Notes: a model not told the origin generated them from the letters alone. Shown: positions 10,189 to 21,267, numbered from the stretch's first letter. The stretch is 64,000 bases of DNA from Pseudomonas taiwanensis (GCF_013393345.1 NZ_QJRF01000069.1:248001-312000), one strand, 5' to 3'. Program-made: numbers and translations.

Positions 10189-11493
10189 ATGATGGATAAC
10201 TCCAGCACCCTGGCTGCCTCTGCAGAACCCCGCACGACATCGCAACGCATCAAATCGATTTTCAGTGGCTCGGTCGGCAACCTGGTCGAGTGGTACGACT
10301 GGTACGTCTACGCGGCCTTCTCGCTGTACTTCGCCAAGGCCTTCTTCCCCCAGGGCGACATGACCGCCCAGTTGCTCAACACCGCAGCGATCTTCGCCGT
10401 GGGCTTCCTGATGCGCCCCATCGGTGGCTGGCTGATGGGCATCTACGCCGACCGCAAGGGCCGCAAGGCCGCCCTGTTGGCGTCGGTGCTGCTGATGTGC
10501 TTCGGCTCGCTGATCATCGCGCTGACCCCCAGTTACGAGACCATTGGCGTCGCCGCCCCGATCCTGCTGGTGGTCGCGCGCCTGTTGCAGGGCCTCTCGG
10601 TGGGCGGTGAATACGGCACCTCGGCCACCTACCTGTCAGAGATGGCGACCAAGGAGCAACGCGGCTTCTTCTCCAGCTTCCAGTACGTGACGCTGATTTC
10701 CGGCCAGCTCATCGCCTTGGCGGTGCTGATCATCCTCCAGCAGACCCTGACCACCGAACAGCTGGAAAGCTGGGGCTGGCGCGTACCCTTCTTCATCGGC
10801 GCCCTGTGCGCGGTGGTGGCCATGTTCCTGCGTCGCGGCATGGAAGAGACTGACTCCTTCACCAAGAAGAAGGATAAGCCGAAGGAAAGCCTCCTGCGGA
10901 CCTTGATGCGCCATCCGAAGGAAGTGCTGACCGTGGTCGGCCTGACCATGGGCGGCACACTGGCCTTCTACACCTACACCACCTACATGCAGAAGTACCT
11001 GGTGAACACCGTGGGCATGAGCAAGGACGACTCGACCATGATCTCCGCCGCCACGCTGTTCCTGTTCATGCTGCTGCAGCCAATCGTCGGCGGACTCTCC
11101 GACAAGATCGGCCGTCGTCCGATCCTGATCGCCTTCGGCGTGTTGGGCACCCTGTTCACCTATCCGATCCTCAGCACGCTGCACACCATCGAAACCTGGT
11201 GGGGCGCATTCTTCCTGATCATGGCGGCGCTGATCATCGTCAGCGGATACACCTCGATCAACGCGGTGGTGAAAGCCGAACTCTTCCCTACCGAAATCCG
11301 CGCCCTGGGCGTAGGCCTGCCCTATGCACTGACCGTGTCCATCTTCGGTGGTACCGCCGAGTACATTGCCCTGTGGTTCAAGAGCATCGGCATGGAAAGC
11401 GGCTTCTACTGGTACGTCACCGCCTGCATCGCCTGCTCGCTGCTGGTGTACGTGTTCATGAAGGACACCCGCACCCACTCGCGGATGGACTGA
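10189..11493 (+). CDS. pcaT: Alpha-ketoglutarate/dicarboxylate MFS permease PcaT
   Basis: 434 residues with twelve membrane segments. The MFS metabolite:H+ symporter signature is present: SGSVGNLVEWYDWYVYAAF at the start, loop 2-3 ADRKGRKAAL, and later SDKIGRRP. The sequence is very close to the P. aeruginosa permease PcaT (KgtP family) that imports alpha-ketoglutarate under MifS-MifR control. The first two codons are both ATG; RBS GAGG lies upstream (GTCGAGGAAAG). It is preceded by a sigma-54 promoter, followed by a terminator, and bracketed by inverted REP-type elements. Confidence 0.9.
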   Translation: MMDNSSTLAASAEPRTTSQRIKSIFSGSVGNLVEWYDWYVYAAFSLYFAKAFFPQGDMTAQLLNTAAIFAVGFLMRPIGGWLMGIYADRKGRKAALLASVLLMCFGSLIIALTPSYETIGVAAPILLVVARLLQGLSVGGEYGTSATYLSEMATKEQRGFFSSFQYVTLISGQLIALAVLIILQQTLTTEQLESWGWRVPFFIGALCAVVAMFLRRGMEETDSFTKKKDKPKESLLRTLMRHPKEVLTVVGLTMGGTLAFYTYTTYMQKYLVNTVGMSKDDSTMISAATLFLFMLLQPIVGGLSDKIGRRPILIAFGVLGTLFTYPILSTLHTIETWWGAFFLIMAALIIVSGYTSINAVVKAELFPTEIRALGVGLPYALTVSIFGGTAEYIALWFKSIGMESGFYWYVTACIACSLLVYVFMKDTRTHSRMD

Positions 11494-11515
11494 TCCCGAC
11501 AAGGATCGACATCAC

Positions 11516-11538
11516 ACGGGCCCTTCGGGGCCCGTTTT
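11516..11538 (+). terminator. Terminator of pcaT
   Basis: ACGGGCCC-TTCG-GGGCCCGT hairpin followed by TTT, 23 bp after the pcaT stop. Confidence 0.9.
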
Positions 11539-11586
11539 CGTTTCTGGGTGTTGAGGGGCAGCTGCGCCGCTCTTGACGAATGATTT

Positions 11587-11753
11587 GGCGATGTCTGCGT
11601 TAGCTGTTGCCAGCATTCAACAGTCGGTCCAGGCGCCTTGTAGGAGCTAGCTTGCTAGCGAAAAGGAGCCATTCGCTGGCAAGCCAGCTCCTACGGGCAA
11701 TGCAGCTATTTGCAATACTTACTGCAGACACAGCCAATGAATTCGCCCCTACA
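11587..11753 (-). repeat. Inverted repeat, right copy (REP-containing), flanking pcaT
   Basis: This is the reverse complement of the element at 9826-9976, nearly identical over its length but with about 16 extra bases near the GCATTCAACAGTCGG segment. It contains the same pair of REP-like palindromes around AAAAGGAGCCATT. Confidence 0.85.
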
Positions 11754-11906
11754 GGAAGAGCGGATAGCCATAGCAGTCGTTGGGCCTCGCCGGACCAACC
11801 TACCTGGACGACGCCACGCCTTGCCCTGCGCCGCCCGTAGGATCGTATCGAGGGAAGGCGAAACCCATCACCGTGGATCGTCGGCCTCGCAGGCGGCCGA
11901 CCCAAC
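11754..11906. other. Intergenic segment, no gene seen
   Basis: This lies between the right inverted-repeat copy and the stop of the COG0523 gene. It has the look of a dispersed Pseudomonas intergenic element (TTGGGCCTCGCCGGACCAAC, then GGCGAAACCCATC, then CCCAACCTATG), but no second copy lies in this window, so this cannot be shown here. Confidence 0.35.
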
Positions 11907-12893
11907 CTATGTAAGCCGGCAAGCCTCCATTCCCGTCTTCAACGCCGCCTCGTCCTGGGGCCCGGCGAATATCAGTTCCAATCGCGAGTCCTTGCGCCAT
12001 TCGCTGGCCTGCCAGTGGATCGGCGCGCCCTCCAGCGCGTTGCCGGAAAGCCAGCCAGCGCCCGTCTGCAGCACCAGCTTGGCGCGTCGCCAGGGCAGGC
12101 TGGCCAGCCACGTCTGCAGGCGAATCTGATCGAACTTCTGGCTCGGATGCCAGCGCCAGCCAATGCTCCAACCGTCATCTGCAGCCTGTACCTGGCAGAT
12201 CGGCGCGGCGGGATTCCTCCACAGAACCGCAGGTTTATCCACACCTGTTGGTAAGTCATTGATACCAACAGCTTTCCCACACTGTGTATGAATGCCTGGA
12301 AGCTTCTTGATGTCTAGTTTCCCGTGCGTCGTCCACAAGAGCGGAACTGAAGGCAATGCTGCGGAAAGTTGTTCACAGGTAGCCGAATCCAGGCCTTCGG
12401 CCTTGTTTAGTAGCACCAGGCCAGCATCCAAAAATGCCTCTCGCTGGCTGTCTGGCAGTAGCTGGCCCGTAGCCAGCGCCGCCGCGTCGAGCACCACGAC
12501 GCTCGGTTGTAGCGCCAAAACGCGTGCCCAAGGGGGTTCGCGTAGCTGTCGCAGTAGCTCGACCGGGTGTCCAAGTCCGGACGGTTCAATCAGTAGGCGG
12601 TCTGGCCGTGCCTTGCGCAGTAGCCGGCCCAGTCCAACCTGGAAGGGCGCGCCGTTGACGCAGCACACACAGCCGCCGGCCACTTCGGCAATGGCGATGC
12701 CATCGTCGCTGCTGGCCAGCAGCGCGGCGTCCAGGCCGATCTGGCCGAATTCGTTGATCAGCACGGCCCAGCGTTCGGACGCAGGGCGCTGCGCCAGCAG
12801 GTTGCGGATCAGGCTGGTCTTGCCGGCGCCCAGAGGCCCGGCGATGAGATGGGTAGGGATATGAGTAAGCATCGGGATATGGTGCTTGCTCAC
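11907..12893 (-). CDS. COG0523 (CobW/YjiA-type) GTPase
   Basis: 328 residues; a start eight codons later (MLTHIPTH) is equally plausible. Walker A GPLGAGKTS is at residues 19-27. The metal-binding GCVCC motif is at 74-78, Walker B-like LLIEPSGLGHP follows, and the guanine-recognition motif is NKAE. A CobW C-terminal domain ends the protein. G3E GTPases of this class act as metal (zinc, cobalt, nickel) chaperones. A second, clearly zinc-linked COG0523 gene lies 1.5 kb away. It is divergent from a small secreted protein. A DnaA box is at 12235-12243. Confidence 0.85.
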   Translation of the reverse strand: MSKHHIPMLTHIPTHLIAGPLGAGKTSLIRNLLAQRPASERWAVLINEFGQIGLDAALLASSDDGIAIAEVAGGCVCCVNGAPFQVGLGRLLRKARPDRLLIEPSGLGHPVELLRQLREPPWARVLALQPSVVVLDAAALATGQLLPDSQREAFLDAGLVLLNKAEGLDSATCEQLSAALPSVPLLWTTHGKLDIKKLPGIHTQCGKAVGINDLPTGVDKPAVLWRNPAAPICQVQAADDGWSIGWRWHPSQKFDQIRLQTWLASLPWRRAKLVLQTGAGWLSGNALEGAPIHWQASEWRKDSRLELIFAGPQDEAALKTGMEACRLT

Positions 12894-12951
12894 AACCCGC
12901 TTAGAAAGCGCCGTGCTAGAGTCGCTGCCTTCATGTTCTGGAAGACCTCCG

Positions 12952-13299
12952 ATGCGCGCCTGGTTGCTGCCTTTGCTGCTGTTGCTCTCAGTCGAAGCCC
13001 ATGCCGAAGCCTGTGTTGTCCACAGCCAGGGCGGTGGCCTGGACGTGAAGCTCTGTCAGGAGAACCGTAGCATCCCGAAGCAGCTCTTTCGTGACGGCTT
13101 CTGCAAGCCGGAAATGAAAGGGCAGAAAGTGGAGGTGAGCTTTGTGGATAACTGCCCCACCGGTGCTTTCGGGGTGTGTCGCAATGCCAAGGTCAGTAAC
13201 CAGCTGTACCGCCAGGACATCCACTACTACGGCGTCGCCAGCGACGCGCGCTACCTGAAGCCCTTCTGCGAAACCCAGAGCCAGGGGAAGTGGGAGTAG
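12952..13299 (+). CDS. Small secreted hypothetical protein
   Basis: 115 residues. The ATG at 12952 begins a signal peptide (MRAWLLPLLLLLSVEAHA, cleavage before EACVV). The mature protein has six cysteines (ACVV, KLCQ, FCKP, NCPTG, VCRN, PFCET), suggesting disulfides in the periplasm. I do not recognise the family. It lies between two COG0523 GTPase genes, so a link with metal stress is possible but unproven. A hairpin (GAGTAGCC...GGCTACTC, 13295-13320) without a U-tract overlaps the stop. DnaA boxes are at 13143 and 13322. Confidence 0.7.
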   Translation: MRAWLLPLLLLLSVEAHAEACVVHSQGGGLDVKLCQENRSIPKQLFRDGFCKPEMKGQKVEVSFVDNCPTGAFGVCRNAKVSNQLYRQDIHYYGVASDARYLKPFCETQSQGKWE

Positions 13300-13428
13300 C
13301 CCGGGGTTGTAGGCTACTCCTTGTGGATAATTCGCCCCTTCATTGCGCGATCGCTGACCCACCCTTTCTAAAAACTGACGACGCCCTGCGAAGTGCCACT
13401 TATCCGCAGTTTCGGTTTGCCGACGCGA

Positions 13429-14637
<1,209 letters not shown>

Positions 14638-14710
14638 GAGGGTGTCCTTCAGGCTTGGCTTGGGGGTCACGGGCGTTGCTTGATTTCGAGGTGAACGTTG
14701 AATGCTGAAT

Positions 14711-14726
14711 TTGTTATAACATAACA
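14711..14726. promoter_or_regulatory. Zur-like operator between zigA and folE2
   Basis: TTGTTATAACATAACA contains the GTTATANNATAAC-type palindrome of proteobacterial Zur boxes. It lies 28 bp before folE2 and 74 bp before zigA, positioned to repress both when zinc is sufficient. Confidence 0.8.
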
Positions 14727-14753
14727 CTCACCATTCACTTCAAGAGCTTACCG

Positions 14754-15644
14754 ATGAATGCCCTCGCGTTGCCGGATATCGCCTCGGACGTCTCCAACCT
14801 CGATCTTCCCCTCGACTGGGTCGGCATGTGCGGCATTGCCCACCCCGTCATGCTGGAGGGGCAGCGCATCGCCGCCTATGTGGACGCTGGCGTCAGCCTG
14901 GATGACAGCAATGCACGTGGCATCCATATGTCCCGCCTGTATCTGGCGCTGGAGGAGCTGGAGCGGGAGGAGTTGTCCGCGTCGCTGCTTCATCGGGTGC
15001 TGCAGCGCTTCCTGACTAGCCATCAGGAATTGTCTTCCAGTGCCAGCCTGACGCTGCACGGGGAGGCGTTGCTGCAGCGCCCCGCCCTCGCCAGCCCGTT
15101 GGCTGGCTGGAAGGCCTATCCCTTCGTAGTCTCTGCACGCCAGGATTCATGGGGGTTTCACGTGGAACTTCAATTGCAGGTGGCCTATTCCTCGACCTGC
15201 CCATGCTCTGCGGCCCTCGCTCGGCAGTTGATCCAGCAGCGCTTCACCGAGGATTTCTCAGGTCACCCCCTGGACCAGGGGCGAGTACTGGAATGGCTGG
15301 GAAGCAGCGAAGGCATCGTCGCAACACCTCACAGTCAACGCAGCACTGCAACGATCTGGCTGCGCCTGGCCTCAGATGGAACCCTGGCACTCCAACGCCT
15401 GGCGGACCTGGCGGAAGCCACGCTCGGCACCGCAGTGCAGACCGCGGTCAAGCGCGCAGACGAACAGGCCTTCGCTTTGGCCAATGGCCGCAACCTGATG
15501 TTCTGTGAGGATGCCGCCAGACGCCTGGGCAACGCCTTGCGACAGCAGGATGGGCTGGAGGGGTTCCGGCTACGGGTCGTGCACGCGGAAAGCCTCCATG
15601 CGCACGACGCCGTGGCCGAATATGCCTGGCGCTACCCTGGGTAG
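14754..15644 (+). CDS. folE2: GTP cyclohydrolase FolE2 (type IB)
   Basis: 296 residues. RGIHMSRLY at 56-64 and the active-site Cys in STCPCSAALARQ (149-151) identify GTP cyclohydrolase IB, which makes dihydroneopterin triphosphate for folate without requiring zinc. Its place beside a Zur-like box and a zinc chaperone GTPase indicates use under zinc starvation. The 3' end overlaps the convergent methyltransferase gene by 13 bp. A one-mismatch parS (15155-15168) lies within the coding region. Confidence 0.95.
   Translation: MNALALPDIASDVSNLDLPLDWVGMCGIAHPVMLEGQRIAAYVDAGVSLDDSNARGIHMSRLYLALEELEREELSASLLHRVLQRFLTSHQELSSSASLTLHGEALLQRPALASPLAGWKAYPFVVSARQDSWGFHVELQLQVAYSSTCPCSAALARQLIQQRFTEDFSGHPLDQGRVLEWLGSSEGIVATPHSQRSTATIWLRLASDGTLALQRLADLAEATLGTAVQTAVKRADEQAFALANGRNLMFCEDAARRLGNALRQQDGLEGFRLRVVHAESLHAHDAVAEYAWRYPG
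15155..15168. other. Degenerate parS site
   Basis: GTTTCACGTGGAAC differs from the pseudomonad parS core GTTCCACGTGGAAC by one base. It lies inside folE2, about 27 kb from oriC. ParB binding here is inferred. Confidence 0.5.
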
Positions 15645-16819
15645 AGGTCAGCCCGGCTCCAGGGCAGTTCATGGGAGCCATCGGCATGAGGCTTGGTCAC
15701 GAGGATCTGGTGCAGGTTGATCCAGCCCTTCTGGAAGGCATGGGAGCAGCCCGCCAGATACAGCCGCCAGATGCGCAGCGCTTGCTCCGGCACCAGCTTG
15801 GAGGCCTGGGCGAGGTTGGCTTCCAGGTTGGTGCTCCAGAACTCCAGGGTGCGCGCGTAGTGCAGTCGCAGGCTTTCAACATCCACCACTTCCATGCCGG
15901 CCAGACTCAGCTCCGTGACCATGGCGGCCAGGTGCGGCAGCTCGCCATGGGGGAATACATAGCGGGCGATGAACTCACCGGCGCCCCGGCCTACGGGACG
16001 GCCATCGGGATGCCGGGCGGTGATCCCGTGGTTCATCACCAGTCCGCCGTCACGAACCGCCCCGAAGAGGCGCTTGCAGTAGAGCGGCAGGTTAGCGTGA
16101 CCTACGTGTTCGAACATGCCGACGCTGACCACCTTGTCGAAGCGGCCATCCTGCGGCAGGTCACGGTAATCCAGCAGTTCCAGCTGTACCTGGTCGTCCA
16201 GGCCTTCTGCCTTGACCCGTTCACGCCCAAGGGCCAGTTGCTCACTGCTGAGGGTGACGCCAAACACACGGACGCCATACTCACGAGCGGCGAAGCGCGC
16301 CAGACCGCCCCAGCCACAGCCGACATCCAGGAGGTACTCGCCCGCCTTGAGGCGGAGTTTTCGGCAGAGATGGTGCAGCTTGGCCTGCTGCGCGCTGTCG
16401 AGGTCTTCGGTGCCAGTGGGGAAGTAGGCGCAGGAGTACACCATCTCGCGATCGAGCCAAAGGGCATAGAAATCGTTGGAGAGGTCGTAGTGGTAGGAAA
16501 TCGCAGCGGCGTCGGTCGCCTTGTCGTGGGACAGACGCTCCGGCACCGACTCATCCTCGTCGCCGACCAGCGCCTCGCTCAGGGCATCCCCAACCCGGAT
16601 CACTTCAAGGATCGGCCCATCCAGTTCCAGGCGCCCTTCCACATAGGCGGTTCCCAGGGTGCCGAGGCTGGGTCGGGCCAGCAGGGAGACCACGCTGGGA
16701 TCCTTCACCCTCATGGTCACGGTAGGGTTGGGACCCAGTTCGATCTCCTTGCCGTCCCAGAGCAGTACGCGCAGGGGCAATTTCAGATCGCGCATGACCG
16801 GCGGAAGTTGCGCAAGCAT
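15632..16819 (-). CDS. Cyclopropane-fatty-acyl-phospholipid synthase family methyltransferase
   Basis: 395 residues from the ATG at 16819, which has a textbook GGAGGAG RBS. A lipid-binding N-terminal region is followed by the SAM-binding motif YLLDVGCGWGGLARFAA (162-178). The CFA-synthase signatures HYDLSNDFY (110-118) and MFEHVGH follow. The enzyme would methylenate phospholipid acyl chains, a stress adaptation of the membrane. It is convergent with and slightly overlaps folE2. It is a diverged paralogue class rather than clearly the main Cfa, so no symbol is given. Confidence 0.85.
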   Translation of the reverse strand: MLAQLPPVMRDLKLPLRVLLWDGKEIELGPNPTVTMRVKDPSVVSLLARPSLGTLGTAYVEGRLELDGPILEVIRVGDALSEALVGDEDESVPERLSHDKATDAAAISYHYDLSNDFYALWLDREMVYSCAYFPTGTEDLDSAQQAKLHHLCRKLRLKAGEYLLDVGCGWGGLARFAAREYGVRVFGVTLSSEQLALGRERVKAEGLDDQVQLELLDYRDLPQDGRFDKVVSVGMFEHVGHANLPLYCKRLFGAVRDGGLVMNHGITARHPDGRPVGRGAGEFIARYVFPHGELPHLAAMVTELSLAGMEVVDVESLRLHYARTLEFWSTNLEANLAQASKLVPEQALRIWRLYLAGCSHAFQKGWINLHQILVTKPHADGSHELPWSRADLYPG

Positions 16820-17040
16820 GGGAACTCCTCCTTCACCAAGGACACTGGAAAGGTAGACCACCCTACAAAGTTGTCAGGCTATCGAGTTGATAGTTTTCCT
16901 CGATAGGGCGGGCGCCAGCACCCAATCCAGCATTTCTGTCCACTCAGGAGATATGACCCCCAGCACCGCGCAACGATTCAAGCAGGTTTCGTTGCAAGGG
17001 TGATGACACGGGGTGGCGCGTCTTGCCCACCAGGAAGGGT

Positions 17041-17069
17041 CAAAAAGAAACGGCGCCCTAGGGCGCCGT
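17041..17069 (-). terminator. Terminator of glmS
   Basis: Perfect 20-bp palindrome (ACGGCGCCCTAGGGCGCCGT) followed on the minus strand by TTTCTTTTTG, 22 bp past the glmS stop. Confidence 0.9.
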
Positions 17070-17090
17070 GTCGTGCTACCGGAGACCGCG

Positions 17091-18926
17091 TTATTCCACG
17101 GTCACGGATTTTGCCAGGTTGCGCGGTTGGTCGACGTCAGTGCCCTTGAGCACGGCGACGTAGTAGGACAGCAGCTGCAGTGGGATGGTGTAGAGGATCG
17201 GTGCCAGCACGTCATCGATGTGCGGCATGGCCACCACGTGAGTGCCCTCGCCGTTGTGGATGCCTGCTTCGCCATCGGCGAAGACGATCAGCTGGCCACC
17301 GCGGGCACGAACCTCCTGCAGGTTGGACTTGAGCTTCTCAACCAGCTCGTTGTTCGGCGCAACGGTCACCACTGGCATGTCGCTGTCCACCAGGGCCAGC
17401 GGGCCATGCTTGAGCTCACCCGCCGGATAGGCTTCGGCGTGGATGTAGGAGATTTCCTTGAGCTTCAGCGAACCCTCCATCGCCACCGGATACTGCGCGC
17501 CACGGCCGAGGAACAGCGTGTGGTGTTTCTCAGCGAAGAGCTCGGCCACTTTCTCGATGGTCTTGTCCATGGCCAGGGCTTCACCCAGGCGAGTCGGCAG
17601 ACGGCGAAGTTCGTCCACCAGACGGGCTTCGACGCCGGCTTCCAGAGTACCGCGCACCTGACCGAGGGACAGGGTCAGCAGCAGCAGGCCCACCAGTTGG
17701 GTGGTGAAGGCCTTGGTGGAGGCGACACCGATTTCCGGACCGGCCTGGGTCAGCAGGGTGAGGTCGGATTCGCGCACCAGGGAGCTGGTGCCAACGTTGC
17801 AGATGGCCAGGCTGGTCAGGTAGCCCAGGTCCTTGGCATTGCGCAGCGCAGCCAGGGTGTCGGCGGTTTCGCCGGATTGGGAAATGGTCACGAAGAGGGT
17901 GTCCGGCTGGACCACTACCTTCCGGTAGCGGAACTCGCTGGCCACCTCGATCTGGCAGGGAATGCCGGCCAGGTCTTCCAGCCAGTAACGGGCGACCATG
18001 CCGGCGTGGTAGCTGGTGCCGCAGGCGACGATCTGCACATTGCGCACCTTGGCGAACAGCTCGGCGGCACGCGGGCCGAAGGCGTTGACCAGGACATGGT
18101 CCGCACCGAGGCGGCCTTCCATGGTGCGCTGCACGACCTTCGGCTGCTCGTGGATTTCCTTCAGCATGAAGTGGCGGTATTCGCCCTTGTCGGCAGCTTC
18201 GGCACCTTCGTGGTACTGCACAGGCTCACGCTGCACGGCACGACCCTGCTCGTCCCAGATCTGCACGCTGTCGCGGCGGATCTCGGCGATATCGCCTTCT
18301 TCCAGGTAGATGAAACGGTCGGTCACCTGACGCAGGGCCAGTTGGTCGGACGCGAGGAAGTTCTCGCCCAGGCCCAGGCCGATCACCAGCGGGCTGCCAC
18401 TGCGGGCGGCGAGCAGGCGGTCAGGCTGGCTGGCACTAATGACGGCCAGGCCGTAGGCGCCATGCAGCTCCTGTACCGCGGCCTTGAGCGCATCGGCAAG
18501 ATCCGGGATGGTCTTCAGCTTGTGGTGCAGCAGGTGGACGATGACTTCGGTATCGGTATCCGAGGTGAATACGTAGCCCAGCGTCTTGAGTTGCTCGCGC
18601 AGGGCTTCGTAGTTCTCGATGATGCCGTTGTGGACGACGGCCAGGCGGTCGCCAGAGAAGTGCGGGTGGGCGTTGTGCTCGCTGGGTGCACCGTGGGTGG
18701 CCCAGCGGGTGTGGGCGATGCCCAGGCGACCGACCAGGGGCTGCTCCGCAAGGGCCTGTTCCAGCTCGGCCACCTTACCGACGCGGCGGCTGCGGTCCAG
18801 CTTGCCTTCGTTGGTGAAGACGGCCACACCAGCGCTGTCGTAGCCACGGTATTCGAGGCGCTTCAGGCCCTCGACCAGGATGGGGGTGATATTACGCTCG
18901 GCAATGGCGCCAACGATGCCACACAT
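17091..18926 (-). CDS. glmS: Glucosamine-6-phosphate synthase GlmS
   Basis: 611 residues, full length. The N-terminus MCGIVGA exposes the catalytic Cys2 of the glutaminase domain. The [13 protein letters not shown] region follows. Two SIS sugar-isomerase domains (near 290-430 and 460-600) end with KSVTVE. It makes glucosamine-6-phosphate from fructose-6-phosphate and glutamine, the first step to UDP-GlcNAc. It is directly downstream (16 bp) of the DeoR-type regulator and near glmU. Confidence 0.98.
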   Translation of the reverse strand: MCGIVGAIAERNITPILVEGLKRLEYRGYDSAGVAVFTNEGKLDRSRRVGKVAELEQALAEQPLVGRLGIAHTRWATHGAPSEHNAHPHFSGDRLAVVHNGIIENYEALREQLKTLGYVFTSDTDTEVIVHLLHHKLKTIPDLADALKAAVQELHGAYGLAVISASQPDRLLAARSGSPLVIGLGLGENFLASDQLALRQVTDRFIYLEEGDIAEIRRDSVQIWDEQGRAVQREPVQYHEGAEAADKGEYRHFMLKEIHEQPKVVQRTMEGRLGADHVLVNAFGPRAAELFAKVRNVQIVACGTSYHAGMVARYWLEDLAGIPCQIEVASEFRYRKVVVQPDTLFVTISQSGETADTLAALRNAKDLGYLTSLAICNVGTSSLVRESDLTLLTQAGPEIGVASTKAFTTQLVGLLLLTLSLGQVRGTLEAGVEARLVDELRRLPTRLGEALAMDKTIEKVAELFAEKHHTLFLGRGAQYPVAMEGSLKLKEISYIHAEAYPAGELKHGPLALVDSDMPVVTVAPNNELVEKLKSNLQEVRARGGQLIVFADGEAGIHNGEGTHVVAMPHIDDVLAPILYTIPLQLLSYYVAVLKGTDVDQPRNLAKSVTVE

Positions 18927-18942
18927 GGCTGGTTCTCCTCTC

Positions 18943-19710
18943 TCAATCTATGCGCGCGCAGATCAGCTTGACCCCGCGCGCGGCTATCTGTTCGCGCGCT
19001 TCGGTAGAAAGGCGCTCGTCGGTTATCAAGGTGTGGATGCTGCTCCAGGGCAGCTCCAGGTTGGGAATGCGTCGGCCGACCTTGTCGGACTCGGCCATGA
19101 CGATGACCTCACGCGCCACTTCGGCCATGACCCGCGAGAGCCCCAGCAGTTCGTTGAAGGTGGACGTGCCGCGCTGCAGGTCGATACCGTCGGCACCAAT
19201 GAACAGCTGGTCGAAATCGTAGGAACGCAGGACCTGTTCGGCTACCTGGCCCTGGAAGGATTCGGAATGTGGGTCCCAGGTGCCGCCGGTCATCAGCAGT
19301 ACGGGTTCATGTTCCAGCTCGCGCAGGGCATTGGCGACACTCAGCGAGTTGGTCATCACCACGAGGCCCGGCTTGTGGCCAAGCTCCGGGATCATGGCGG
19401 CGGTGGTGCTGCCGCTGTCGATGATGATCCGTGCGTGCTCCCGAATGCAGCTGACGGCTGCACGGGCGATGGCAAGCTTGTACGAGGAAACCGGCTGGTT
19501 GCCTTCGCCGATCAGCTCTTGCGGCATCGGCACCGCGCCACCGTAACGACGCAGCAGCAGGCCGTTCTTCTCGAGCGCGGTGAGGTCCTTGCGGATGGTC
19601 ACTTCGGACGTTGCGAAAGCTTTGGCCAACTCGTCGACACTCACTTCGCCCTGCTCGTCGAGCAGCGCAAGGATCGCGTGGCGGCGTTGGGGAGTATTGC
19701 GTTTCGTCAT
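18943..19710 (-). CDS. glmR: DeoR-family regulator GlmR
   Basis: 255 residues from the ATG at 19710; a TTG one codon earlier is possible. The N-terminal DeoR helix-turn-helix ([21 protein letters not shown]...SEVTIRKDL) is followed by the sugar-phosphate sensor domain ([18 protein letters not shown]). It sits between glmU and glmS, the position of GlmR in Pseudomonas, where it is linked to amino-sugar control and antibiotic susceptibility. The DNA just upstream has several CGAAA/TTTCG elements (19714-19731) that could be its own operator. Confidence 0.9.
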   Translation of the reverse strand: MTKRNTPQRRHAILALLDEQGEVSVDELAKAFATSEVTIRKDLTALEKNGLLLRRYGGAVPMPQELIGEGNQPVSSYKLAIARAAVSCIREHARIIIDSGSTTAAMIPELGHKPGLVVMTNSLSVANALRELEHEPVLLMTGGTWDPHSESFQGQVAEQVLRSYDFDQLFIGADGIDLQRGTSTFNELLGLSRVMAEVAREVIVMAESDKVGRRIPNLELPWSSIHTLITDERLSTEAREQIAARGVKLICARID

Positions 19711-19713
19711 CAA

Positions 19714-19731
19714 CGAAAGTTTCGTTTCGAA
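19714..19731. promoter_or_regulatory. Possible DeoR-type operator before glmR
   Basis: CGAAAGTTTCGTTTCGAA has repeated CGAAA/TTTCG half-sites just upstream of the glmR start, as in DeoR/GlpR-family operators. Autoregulation is inferred only. Confidence 0.35.
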
Positions 19732-19787
19732 AGATAATGGCGCGAATCAAAACCTAACGAAGCTTTTGCGTCAACCCCAAAAACGAC

Positions 19788-19811
19788 AAAAGGCGGCCTG
19801 CGCCGCCTTTT
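19788..19811 (-). terminator. Terminator of glmU
   Basis: AAAAGGCGGC-CTGC-GCCGCCTTTT hairpin with flanking A/T runs, between the glmU stop and glmR. Confidence 0.85.
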
Positions 19812-19855
19812 TCGTCTGGGTCATGAGTTATCCACAACCCAGTTTTTCCACAGGC

Positions 19856-21220
19856 TTACGTCTTGATCTTCACCGGACGTTTCCAGCCTTCGATGTTGCG
19901 CTGCTTGGCGCGGCCGACTGCGAGCGCGGCTGCCGGAACGTCCTGGGTGATGGTCGAGCCCGCGCCGGTGGTGACGCCGTCACCCAAGGTGAGCGGAGCG
20001 ACCAGGGAGCTGTTGGAGCCGATGAACACATCCTCGCCCAAAACGGTGCGGAACTTGTTGGCGCCGTCGTAGTTGCAGGTAATGGTGCCCGCACCGATGT
20101 TGGTGCGCGCGCCGATCTCGGCGTCGCCCAGGTAAGCCAGGTGACCCGCCTTGGCGCCCTCGCCCAACACGGCGTTCTTCAGTTCGACGAAGTTGCCCAC
20201 ATGGGCCTTGGCGCCCAGTACGGCACCGGGACGCAAACGAGCGAACGGACCACAATCGGCGCCCTCGCCCAGTTCAGCGCCTTCAAGGTGGCTGTTGGCC
20301 TTGACCACGGCTCCACGGCGCAGGGTACTGTCCTTGATGACGCAGTTAGGGCCAATCTGCACGCCGTCCTCGATCACCACACGTCCTTCGAGGATGACGT
20401 TCACGTCGATCAGCACATCGCGGCCTACGCTGACTTCGCCACGCAGGTCGAAACGGGCGGGGTCCAGCAGGGTCACGCCTTGCGTCATCAGGCGGCGGGC
20501 AGCGCGCTTCTGGAAGTGACGCTCGAGCTCGGAAAGCTGGATGCGATCGTTGGCACCCTGCACTTCCATCGCATCATGGGGATGCTCGGTGGCCACTACC
20601 AAGCCGTCTGCCACGGCCATGGCGATGACATCGGTGAGGTAGTACTCACCTTGGGCGTTGTTGTTGGACAGTCGGCCCAGCCAGTCAGCCAGACGCTTCC
20701 CGGGCACTGCGAGAATGCCGGTGTTGCCTTCCTGGATTGCGCGCTGCTCGGGCGTCGCATCCTTGTGTTCGACGATGGCCTTCACCACACCTGCGGCATC
20801 GCGAACGATGCGGCCGTATCCGGTGGGGTCGTCCAGTTTCACGGTGAGCAGGGCGAGCTGGTCATCCTTCACCTTTTCCAGCAGGCGCTGGAGGGTTTCC
20901 ACTTCGATCAGCGGCACGTCGCCGTAAAGGATCAGCACGCGCTCGGCGGTCAGCTGCGGCAGGGCCTGGGCGACGGCGTGGCCGGTACCCAGCTGTTCGG
21001 CCTGGAGCACGAAATTCAGGTCATCGGAAGCCAGGCGCTCGCGTACGGTCTCGGCGCCATGGCCGATCACCACATGAATGCCCTTGGGCTCGAGTTTACG
21101 AGCAGTGTCGATGACGTGGCCGAGCATGGCCTTGCCGGCCACCGGATGCAGGACCTTGGGCAGGGCCGAACGCATGCGCGTGCCCTGGCCAGCGGCGAGG
21201 ATGACGATATCGAGGGACAT
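19856..21220 (-). CDS. glmU: Bifunctional GlmU (GlcN-1-P acetyltransferase / GlcNAc-1-P uridyltransferase)
   Basis: 454 residues starting [11 protein letters not shown]; an in-frame GTG four codons earlier is less likely. The N-terminal uridyltransferase has [18 protein letters not shown]. The C-terminal left-handed beta-helix acetyltransferase has many I/V-G-x-x hexapeptide turns and RLRPGAVLG. It completes UDP-GlcNAc synthesis, the precursor of peptidoglycan and LPS. It follows the atp operon behind a terminator, the usual Pseudomonas arrangement. Confidence 0.97.
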   Translation of the reverse strand: MSLDIVILAAGQGTRMRSALPKVLHPVAGKAMLGHVIDTARKLEPKGIHVVIGHGAETVRERLASDDLNFVLQAEQLGTGHAVAQALPQLTAERVLILYGDVPLIEVETLQRLLEKVKDDQLALLTVKLDDPTGYGRIVRDAAGVVKAIVEHKDATPEQRAIQEGNTGILAVPGKRLADWLGRLSNNNAQGEYYLTDVIAMAVADGLVVATEHPHDAMEVQGANDRIQLSELERHFQKRAARRLMTQGVTLLDPARFDLRGEVSVGRDVLIDVNVILEGRVVIEDGVQIGPNCVIKDSTLRRGAVVKANSHLEGAELGEGADCGPFARLRPGAVLGAKAHVGNFVELKNAVLGEGAKAGHLAYLGDAEIGARTNIGAGTITCNYDGANKFRTVLGEDVFIGSNSSLVAPLTLGDGVTTGAGSTITQDVPAAALAVGRAKQRNIEGWKRPVKIKT

Positions 21221-21267
21221 GGAGGGATTCACCGAATCAGGCTGGTAAGCGAAAACCGGAATACCGG

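Noticed and set aside
17013-18971. 652-residue plus-strand reading frame opposite glmS
   Set aside because: Antisense to a complete, unmistakable glmS; composition is typical of a GC-rich shadow frame.
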